A stretch of DNA of 64,000 bases from Polyangiaceae bacterium (GTDB taxonomy: Bacteria; Myxococcota_A; Polyangia; Polyangiales; Polyangiaceae). A program made the position numbers and the translations under genes. Below the pieces are notes generated by a model, which was not told the origin of the DNA, ran no database searches, and worked only from the letters and a program-made list of their open reading frames with translations. The DNA is taken from assembly GCA_016715885.1 (NCBI GenBank), contig JADJXL010000028.1:620001-684000 (forward strand), given 5' to 3'. Of this stretch, positions 8,646 to 14,910 are shown piece after piece (position 1 is the first letter of the stretch; each line of letters starts with the position of its first letter).

Positions 8646-9094
8646 ATGGCTACCGTCTCCTATGGCACCGTGTCCCTCACCATTGCCGATGCGCTCACGC
8701 CTCCTGCAAGGCTGGCAACCTCAGTGCCGACGAAGTGCGGCGCTTGCCAAGCACCGCGCGGCATTGGTTTGGCCGGCGCTCCACGGCCGATGCCATTGGC
8801 AAAGCCGGGACCAAGCTCACGCTCCCCGCCGACATCACGGCGAAAATCCTTCTGGCGGCTTGTCAAGGGCCGAGGACATCGATCAAGTCATCATCGATTT
8901 GGAAGTCGTCTTGACGATACTCAAGCAAGCCAATTTGCTTTTCGACGCCGAAGCCTGGGAAATGCTCCGCCGCGTCAGCTGACCAGGTGAAAGCGCAAGC
9001 AAAGTACGCCCCCGAGCTCGAAATTATCTTTCGCACGTTGTTCGACTTCATGTCGCGCAAGCGATCGAGCAGCCAAGGCCCCACGGAGGGGTGA
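8646..9094 (+). pseudogene. frameshifted copy of the 150-residue gene
   Basis: Same start context and first 21 codons as the gene at 5756. Frame is then lost by a missing A (GCAAAGG to GCAAGG), further losses near codons 35 and 47, changes near the codons for CQKAED, and an extra base where AATGACC became AGCTGACC. With these repaired the product would match the intact copy almost throughout, ending SSSQGPTEG. Either recently decayed or affected by uncorrected sequencing errors in a repeat. Confidence 0.75.
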
Positions 9095-9174
9095 CAGGCG
9101 GCATTCCTTCCATTGAGTCGTCCTGACCGACTTTGGCCGCGCCGCATTCGGTTGTCGTTTGCTCAGACCGGCCG

Positions 9175-9330
9175 TCAGTTTGCCGCGCGCTGGTCGTCGG
9201 GTCCGTTGTGCCAATCGGGTGGGCTCACGCCGTCGCCCGACCATCGGTAGTACGGATCCCAAAACAGCTCCTCTACCCGCGTGAGCGCGTGACGTTCACG
9301 TTCGTCAGGCCGTAGGCGGACGCGGTCGGT
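9175..9330 (-). pseudogene. remnant of a double-CXXC immunity gene C-terminus
   Basis: The minus strand reads YGLTNVNVT and, after a frame break, VEELFWDPYYRWSGDG to a stop at 9175. This parallels the end of the immunity protein at 2836-3495 (YGLTNVNLTPVEEVFWDP). DNA similarity continues past both stops (GGCCGTCAGTTTGCCGC against GGCCGTCAATTTGCCGC), so it is a decayed paralogue. The stretch 9095-9174 holds nothing else recognisable. Confidence 0.65.
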
Positions 9331-9342
9331 AGCCCATGAATC

Positions 9343-9795
9343 TCATGTTTCTGCGGCTTCGATCTCCGCGTGGGCAATGTTGAACCGCCGCAGGATGTTC
9401 ATCGCCCGGTCGGAGACCTCCAAGTGGTGATCCGGCGTGACGTAGAAATCAGCCTCGCGATCCTTGCCGGTAATCTTGAGCCATCGAAACTCCGGCAGGA
9501 CGCGCCCAGGATACATGAATTCGAACTCCAGCGACACGCTCACTTCCACGTCGTCCAGCGTGAAACCCACCAGCCCTACTTCTTCGAGGGCCTTCGCAAG
9601 GGCGGCGGTGACAAGAAAGCAGGGAAAGACCTCCAGCAGGTCATCGCCCAACCACCCCTCGAAGCGGTGATGGAAGTAGGACACGATTGGCGGATGAACA
9701 GAGGTATCAAGGATGGTGTTGTCCCCTAGTTCCCCAGCGACTTCAGGCTCCAAGACCCACCGTTTTTTGCTCAAGGCAACCTCTTTTCTAATCAA
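9343..9795 (-). CDS. probable immunity protein of the orphan toxin tip
   Basis: 150 residues, acidic, with no signal peptide or membrane segment. Its start overlaps the stop of the toxin-tip gene at 9792-10145 (ATGA), the usual toxin-then-immunity order. Motifs visible: HHRFEGWLGDDLLEVFPCFLV, FRWLKITGKDREADFYV and a C-terminal FNIAHAEIE. The protein family was not recognised. The role as immunity factor rests on size, position and translational coupling. If the upstream tip is no longer expressed as part of a full toxin, this gene would protect against kin or competitor toxins carrying the same tip. Confidence 0.55.
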   Translation of the reverse strand: MIRKEVALSKKRWVLEPEVAGELGDNTILDTSVHPPIVSYFHHRFEGWLGDDLLEVFPCFLVTAALAKALEEVGLVGFTLDDVEVSVSLEFEFMYPGRVLPEFRWLKITGKDREADFYVTPDHHLEVSDRAMNILRRFNIAHAEIEAAET

Positions 9796-10145
9796 TGTGG
9801 AGGGTTGAAGGACGCACCGAACTTTTTATCCAGTTCCGCCACGAAGTCGAGTACATCCTGCTTCGTCGCGGTGGGATGACTTTTATAGAAGCGATTCCAA
9901 GCGAGCCGGATCTTGCTGAAATGAAGCTCCGAATTGATCGACGTTGGGATCCCGCGAAGGTTTTTCAGCGAGTGAATTTCAGCCTCTGTGAACAGACCCG
10001 GGTATTTCTTGAGCACTTGTTGCTCGATGGCATGGGAGGTGCCTAGGTTCGGACTTGGGGCGGCATGTCGTCGCGACACCCGTGATTTTTGGCGCGTGGA
10101 GTGGCACGGACACGGATTGGGCGGGCGACTTTCGTCAATCCGCAC
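9792..10145 (-). CDS. orphan toxin C-terminal tip (HNH-like), lacking delivery domains
   Basis: 117 residues from GTG 10145. From about residue 38 the sequence reads SHAIEQQVLKKYPG, then SLKNLRGIPTSINSELH and IRLAWNRFYKSHPTATK. This resembles the C-terminal nuclease tips of the HNH/His-Me-finger toxins found in myxobacteria. There is no signal, no Pro-rich linker and no central domain, and the first ~35 residues look non-coding (Arg/Pro/Ser-rich). It is therefore a displaced tip. Such orphan tip-immunity cassettes can be recombined onto a full-length toxin. 10146-10323 contains no further gene. Confidence 0.55.
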   Translation of the reverse strand: MRIDESRPPNPCPCHSTRQKSRVSRRHAAPSPNLGTSHAIEQQVLKKYPGLFTEAEIHSLKNLRGIPTSINSELHFSKIRLAWNRFYKSHPTATKQDVLDFVAELDKKFGASFNPPH

Positions 10146-10323
10146 GCCACAGCGTCGCAGAGCGCGCGTTCATCCTTGAAAACGCAGCTTGTGGATTGTT
10201 ACGACCACCGGACATTCCCTGACCGCTCATTGCGACGAGCAAGCTTGACCGTTTTTTCCTGACGGTCCATACCAGCACCGAGGTCGGTTGTCCGACAAGC
10301 ACATTCTCGGCGGGAGTAAACCT

Positions 10324-11589
10324 ATGCGCACGATGCTGGCGATGGTTTTTTTGGGGGCTATTACAATCGGGCATGCGCTGATCGGCTGCACGAGTCGTCT
10401 TGGACCAGTACGAGTGAGCCAAACGGAAGGCGGGATCGATCGCGCTAACCTTCCAAGTATCGCGATCGAACAGTCCGTCGAATGCATGGTCGAATATGGA
10501 AGGCAGTTGGAGCCGGGCCGGCACCAATTCGAGGCGATCGTCGAGGTGAATGAAGATCGTCACAGGAACGTGGGCATTGACGGCCTCCCCAATACGGCCC
10601 CCGATTTCGGGGCGTGTATGCGGAATATTTTGCGCAATATGCCGATTGCTGAAAGTCCTTTCCGGGAGGGCGTTGTAACGCTGAAGTATTTGCGCGAGCA
10701 CGCAAACGACGGACAAGATGCGCTCATCCGTTTCATCGAAGTGATCCACGGCGTGCCCATTGTCGTCAGTAAAGTGGTTCTCGAAGCGGAGGGATACACG
10801 GTTGTGATTCCGGTCGCCGTAAGGGTGGTGGACAAGCCGAGATTCATCGACGACGAGCGCATCATGGCGAAGCTTGGCCAAATGGCCATCGACTCGCTTG
10901 GCTACGAAAAAATCATGACGCGTGCCGAGGACATGGGCTGGGTCGAAACGGTAGCCGTGGAACAGGCGTTATCAGTTGCCGACAAGAGGTTCATTGCCGA
11001 CGGGCCTCCGCCCTCGAGCGCCGTCGTCGAAGCCGCATTCAAGAGGGTCATGACCAGGGCTGCGCCCGCGGCGCTTCTAGCGTCGCAAGCGGACTCACCG
11101 GCCCCTGGTCCCGGAGACCTCGTGGCGCTGGGAATTTTGGCGGCCGGGTTGGTTGCCGTGGGTGGTATCACGGTCTATGAACTCGTTACCGCTCCGCCAG
11201 CGGCGGCGACGACAGCGGCGCCTGCGCCCGCGCCGGCCGCACAGCCCAATGCGACGCCGCCGCCGCCACCACCGCCGCAAAAGCAGCCGGCTTGCCCGCA
11301 GAACGAGAGGTTTATTCCCGAGCATACCGACGACGCAAGGGGATGCTACACCAAAAAGGGCAACCTCCAATGTTACGCCACCAGGCATTATCCGTGTGCG
11401 GGTGTGCACACGCACGGGAGAGTGACTTATCAACAAATGCGCGGAAGCCGGTGTGTGGAGATCGACAAGGAAGCTGTCCGCTGTGAAGGTTCGTTTCAGA
11501 TAACCGGACGTTGTGGTAGTGTTTCGACGACCACGTGCGGGGACGGCGGCCCGCATACCTCGGGCATCCATGTGAAGGGGAAAAAGTAG
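10324..11589 (+). CDS. lipoprotein, candidate toxin with Cys-rich C-terminal tip
   Basis: 421 residues; ATG 10324 preceded by GGGAG. Signal with lipobox HALIGC (Cys about residue 18). About 250 residues of unrecognised domain follow, then a hydrophobic Gly-rich helix (LGILAAGLVAVGGITVYELV), a Pro/Ala linker with seven consecutive prolines, and a ~100-residue tip with eight or more Cys and motifs GCYTKKGNLQCYATRHYPC and VHTHGRVTY. The layout of lipoprotein signal, core, hydrophobic Gly segment, linker and short variable tip is that of the other toxins here and of Sit toxins. The next gene, 8 bases downstream, encodes a duplicated cytoplasmic protein. Activity of the tip is unknown. Confidence 0.5.
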   Translation: MRTMLAMVFLGAITIGHALIGCTSRLGPVRVSQTEGGIDRANLPSIAIEQSVECMVEYGRQLEPGRHQFEAIVEVNEDRHRNVGIDGLPNTAPDFGACMRNILRNMPIAESPFREGVVTLKYLREHANDGQDALIRFIEVIHGVPIVVSKVVLEAEGYTVVIPVAVRVVDKPRFIDDERIMAKLGQMAIDSLGYEKIMTRAEDMGWVETVAVEQALSVADKRFIADGPPPSSAVVEAAFKRVMTRAAPAALLASQADSPAPGPGDLVALGILAAGLVAVGGITVYELVTAPPAAATTAAPAPAPAAQPNATPPPPPPPQKQPACPQNERFIPEHTDDARGCYTKKGNLQCYATRHYPCAGVHTHGRVTYQQMRGSRCVEIDKEAVRCEGSFQITGRCGSVSTTTCGDGGPHTSGIHVKGKK

Positions 11590-11597
11590 GAGACACG

Positions 11598-12662
11598 ATG
11601 AATCTCAGCGTATGCAGGAAATTTCGCAAAGGCGACAACCACTGGTGCGAGCACATCGAGCATTACCGCGTGTCCTATCTCTCCGAAATTCGCTCGATCG
11701 ACGGGCTTCTGAACTGGTACGCTCCGGACTACAGCCGTGACAAACTCACGCCGGAAACCCTGGATGAAGCTTTGGCCGAGTTGCCGATTCCCGACCCGGA
11801 CAATGATTACTACATGCTGGGAATCGACCTTGTCGCCGAGCCCGAGTACGTCGCGCGTTTGCCCGAGGGCTGGAAGCTTATGGGCCATGACCTCGCCGAC
11901 GGGACTCGAGTCTCGTCTCTGCACAACTGTGGGCGCTGGGAAGGCCAGCTCGAGCCGCTCACCCGACGGCTCAACGAATTCGGGTTGCTTTCGCTCGCCG
12001 ATGCCGAGCTGGCCCGCAAGCTCCTCCCCCTGGAATGGGGAGAACACGATCATCATGCGCACGTGACCATCTGGGCGCTCTACACACGGGAGTGCAGATG
12101 GCGGAAAGCCGACCCTGCCCAGGACGACCAACATACGAGCCCCATGTTTCTCAGTGTGCGCAGGAAGTTGCTCAAAGGCTGGGAAGGCTGGTACGGGCGC
12201 ATCCAGCCTTTCGAGGACCCTCCTTCTCCCGAAGTTCACTTCTCCGAAGTTCGCTCGATCGACTCGCTGCTGAACTGCTACACCTCGGACCACGGACCCG
12301 TCGAGTGCACGCCGGAAAGCCTTGATCAGGCATTGGCCGCGTTGCCGACCCCCCGCCCCTACCCCTACAATGAATACTACTTGCTAGCGATCGACCTGCT
12401 CGCCAAACCCGAGTACGCAGCGCGTTTGCCCGCCGGCTGGAAGCTCTTGGGCCATGACCTCGCCGACGAGAATCGCACCTCGTCGCTGCACGCCTATTTG
12501 CGCTGGGAAGGCCAGCTCGAGCCACTCACCAAGCGGCTGAACGAGTTTGGATTGCTTTCGCTCGCCGATGCCGAGCTGGCCCGCAAGCTCCTCCCCCGGC
12601 AATGGGGACAACACGATCCTCATGCACACGTGACCATTTGGGCTCTCTACGAACGAGAGTAA
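11598..12662 (+). CDS. tandemly duplicated immunity-like protein
   Basis: 354 residues; ATG 11598 with AGGAG six bases upstream. The protein consists of two copies of a ~175-residue unit (about 1-175 and 182-354). Both contain the series IRSIDGLLN/VRSIDSLLN, LLAIDLLAKPEY-like, GWKLxGHDLAD, RWEGQLEPLT and HAHVTIWALY. The second halves of the units are nearly identical, so the duplication is recent. No signal peptide. Position directly behind the candidate toxin suggests immunity, with two units perhaps binding two toxin molecules or two toxin variants. No known immunity family was recognised. Confidence 0.6.
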   Translation: MNLSVCRKFRKGDNHWCEHIEHYRVSYLSEIRSIDGLLNWYAPDYSRDKLTPETLDEALAELPIPDPDNDYYMLGIDLVAEPEYVARLPEGWKLMGHDLADGTRVSSLHNCGRWEGQLEPLTRRLNEFGLLSLADAELARKLLPLEWGEHDHHAHVTIWALYTRECRWRKADPAQDDQHTSPMFLSVRRKLLKGWEGWYGRIQPFEDPPSPEVHFSEVRSIDSLLNCYTSDHGPVECTPESLDQALAALPTPRPYPYNEYYLLAIDLLAKPEYAARLPAGWKLLGHDLADENRTSSLHAYLRWEGQLEPLTKRLNEFGLLSLADAELARKLLPRQWGQHDPHAHVTIWALYERE

Positions 12663-12860
12663 ACTTTTTTCACATGATGAAACGGAGAAGCGCGTCTTGT
12701 CCGCAAATGGTTTGTCCGCATTGTCGTGCATCGGCGCCGGCAAACACGAGCGCAACGTTGCGCAAGACGCATCGGCTCTCACACACGACGCATCTTCGCA
12801 AATGGCAACGAGAGCTGCCCAGCGGCGCTCTCTTGCGCGAAGGTGGTCCTCGTGCGGAAA

Positions 12861-13133
12861 AGCCCCGCTACTCCCCCGAACAAGCCCCGCTACTCCCTCG
12901 ACAAGCGCCCGTGCACCGCACGACCACCTCCGGCGCTCCTACCAACCGCGACCATCGGGCACCTCGACAAGCCCCCGCGGTCGATCCAACCGCCCCTCGT
13001 GCTCGCTGGACCTCGTGCCGCGGTCTTCCGAACCGACGCCTCTCATCACGATGACCGCCGCCTCTTATTGCGACGACCACCGCCGCTTCTCGCGAGAGCC
13101 TTCCGACTACTCCCGCGAGCGTTCACGCTATGT
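12861..13133 (+). repeat. Repeat C, copy 4
   Basis: Fourth and most diverged copy of the ~270 bp block. It fills the space between the convergent immunity gene (end 12662) and FHA-sigma54 gene (end 13148). 12663-12860 holds no gene or recognisable signal. This copy marks the right limit of the toxin island. Confidence 0.8.
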
Positions 13134-13147
13134 GCGACGAACCCTGG

Positions 13148-14539
13148 CTACCCCCGATACGCGTCGACGTCGATCGACAACTTCCTTATCCACCGATGTA
13201 TCTGCACGCGTGATTTGCCCATGTCGCGTGCCACGTGGCTCACGTTGCCCTTGTGCTTCTCCAAAAGCTCCACGAGCCGAAAGCGCACGTCGTCCGGCGG
13301 CGGCGCCTCCTCGGCCGAAACGTCGGGCTCGAGGCTCCGCTCGATGAGATGCGCACGCTCGATAAGCGGCTCGTCCGCCAATGCCGCCGCAACGCCAAGG
13401 AGCTGCGATAATTCTCGAATGTTGAGCGCCCACCGCTGCGACAATAACCATTTACCCGCATCCACGGTGAAGCTGAGCTCGCCGGCGCCTGGAACCTTCG
13501 AGCGCTGCAATAATGCGCCAATCAATAACCCCATGTCCTCGATGCGCTGACGAAGCGGCGTCAACGTGTGCCGATGCCCAGAAAGCCGCGCCAATAAGTC
13601 GACTCGGAATTCGCCTCGAATGGCCATCTTGTCGAGCGGCTTGTTCGTGGCCGCAACGATACGCAAATCCACCATGACAGGGCTCGCTCCACCCACAGGG
13701 ACGACCTCGCCGAGCTCCAGCACGCGCAAAAGCGTGGCCTGCGCATGGAGCGGAAAGTCACCCACTTCGTCGAGGAACAGCGTGCCACCGTTCGCCCTGC
13801 GCAAGTAACCTTGTTCATCCCGAATGGCCCCCGTAAATGCTCCCTTGGTATGCCCAAAAAGCTGGCCTTCGAGGAGCGACGCGGGCAAAGCTCCACAATT
13901 GACCGCGACGAGCGGCCCGGTGCGGCCCGAAAGCGCGTGAATCTCCGCCGCAAGGACCTCCTTGCCCGTGCCGGATTCGCCAAGAAGCACGACGGGGATG
14001 GGCGCCCGCGCAACCCGCGTCAAGGCGTCGAAATGGTCGGCAAGCGATGGATGAAGCGTGGAAAGACCGCCCGCATCCGGGCTTTGGAGTTCCTTATCGG
14101 CAGCAGAGACGGGCGACGACGACAAAGCCGCTCGGTAACGCAAAATGACGTTGCCAAGCTCGATGAAGTCGCCATCCACGAGGGGCACCTTGTGGACGCG
14201 CCGATCGTTGACGAACGAACCGTTGCGCGACCCGGTATCCTCGAAGCTCCAGCCATCACCGTTTCGAACGAGACGAGCCTGGGCCTTGGAGATGCTGACG
14301 TCGGGCAAACGCACATCGAGGCGCCGCACGTCACCGTCGAGCACGCGGGTGGCAGCACGCTCGGGCCCGCGGCCGATTTCGACGACGTCGGTGTCCGCAA
14401 GGCAATACCGAGCGCCGCCGAGCGTCGGTCGGTCGCAATGGAGGACGACGAAGAGGAAAGGACGCGCGAATGATGACGTTTTCGGGACCTCGCGCGCGGG
14501 CTCCTGGGTCGTGCCGAACGAGACTGAACTGCGCATCAT
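13148..14539 (-). CDS. FHA-domain sigma54-dependent transcription activator
   Basis: 463 residues; AAGGAG precedes two adjacent ATG codons at 14539 and 14536, and the second has the better spacing. The N-terminal FHA domain (about 30-135: VEIGRGP, SRNGSFVNDRRV) binds phospho-threonine. The central AAA+ domain has Walker A GESGTGKE and the sigma54-contact loop GAFTGA, with Walker B in GGTLFLDEVGDF. The C-terminal HTH is of the Fis kind (VARDMGKSRVQIHRWIRKL). Such FHA-enhancer-binding proteins are abundant in myxobacteria and usually answer to Ser/Thr kinases. The large kinase gene that starts divergently at 14911 is a plausible partner. Target promoters are not evident from the window. Confidence 0.9.
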   Translation of the reverse strand: MMRSSVSFGTTQEPAREVPKTSSFARPFLFVVLHCDRPTLGGARYCLADTDVVEIGRGPERAATRVLDGDVRRLDVRLPDVSISKAQARLVRNGDGWSFEDTGSRNGSFVNDRRVHKVPLVDGDFIELGNVILRYRAALSSSPVSAADKELQSPDAGGLSTLHPSLADHFDALTRVARAPIPVVLLGESGTGKEVLAAEIHALSGRTGPLVAVNCGALPASLLEGQLFGHTKGAFTGAIRDEQGYLRRANGGTLFLDEVGDFPLHAQATLLRVLELGEVVPVGGASPVMVDLRIVAATNKPLDKMAIRGEFRVDLLARLSGHRHTLTPLRQRIEDMGLLIGALLQRSKVPGAGELSFTVDAGKWLLSQRWALNIRELSQLLGVAAALADEPLIERAHLIERSLEPDVSAEEAPPPDDVRFRLVELLEKHKGNVSHVARDMGKSRVQIHRWIRKLSIDVDAYRG

Positions 14540-14570
14540 GCTGCTCCTTTATCACGATCCACGAGAACTT

Positions 14571-14694
14571 GAAACCGGGCCAGATCTGGACGCTCGCTTC
14601 GCGCGCGTGGGACGCGCGCTGCGCGAGAGTTTTGAAACCGGGCCAGATCTGGACGCTCGCTTCGCGCGCGTGGGACGCGCGCTGCGCGAGAGTT
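14571..14694. repeat. 63 bp tandem duplication
   Basis: A 63-base unit beginning GAAACCGGGCCAGATCTGGA is present twice in direct tandem. Each unit contains the inverted pair GCGCGCGTGGGACGCGCGC. It lies between the divergent FHA-sigma54 and kinase genes, so it may hold duplicated operator sites. Confidence 0.85.
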
Positions 14695-14706
14695 TTTATT
14701 TACGAT

Positions 14707-14773
14707 GGGGGGGCCGAGGCTCGCCTCCCGGTGCTTTGGCTTGCGCCAAAGCACGGCGAGGCTCGGCCCCCCC
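14707..14773. other. 67-base long hairpin followed by a C-rich direct repeat
   Basis: Arms of 19 bases (GGGGGGGCCGAGGCTCGCC and its complement) enclose an inner stem GTGCTTTGGC-TTGC-GCCAAAGCAC. Immediately after comes a doubled CCCCCAAACCCCCCGAT motif (about 14767-14810). The hairpin has no T-tract, so it is not a typical terminator. It sits upstream of the kinase gene and could be a mobile palindromic element or an mRNA structure. The rest of 14540-14910 shows no gene. Confidence 0.65.
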
Positions 14774-14910
14774 AAACCCCCCGATCGGCCCCCCCAAACC
14801 CCCCGATTTTTGCAATTCCGAGGGGGCCGACGGATTCGTGCCACCGAAATCCATTCACCCACATGCGAAAGCGAATGCGTGATAGGCGTAGCAGGCGAGT
14901 GCATGAGGAG

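Larger units (their letters stand above)
8076..9094. repeat. Direct repeat DR, copy 2 (~1 kb, degenerate)
   Basis: Second copy of 5174-6208. Most differences from copy 1 are losses of one or two bases in runs (for example CCTCCAG to CCTCAG, GAAAAG to GAAAG, ATACACAG to ATACAG), plus a few substitutions and insertions. Both coding parts are broken as a result. Past the end of the repeat the two flanks are unrelated. Confidence 0.85.

Noticed and set aside
5174..9094. Composite transposon interpretation of the two ~1 kb repeats
   Set aside because: No transposase, terminal inverted repeats or target duplication was seen; the repeats carry a toxin N-terminus and a small gene, so homologous duplication is simpler.
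8076..9094. CRISPR-like or phage-attachment interpretation of the direct repeats
   Set aside because: No short regular spacers, integrase gene or tRNA end is present.
14470..14910. N-terminal extension of the kinase-STAND-WD40 frame
   Set aside because: It translates the 63 bp tandem duplication and the long hairpin and has no ribosome site at its start; the kinase domain begins about 58 codons after ATG 14911.
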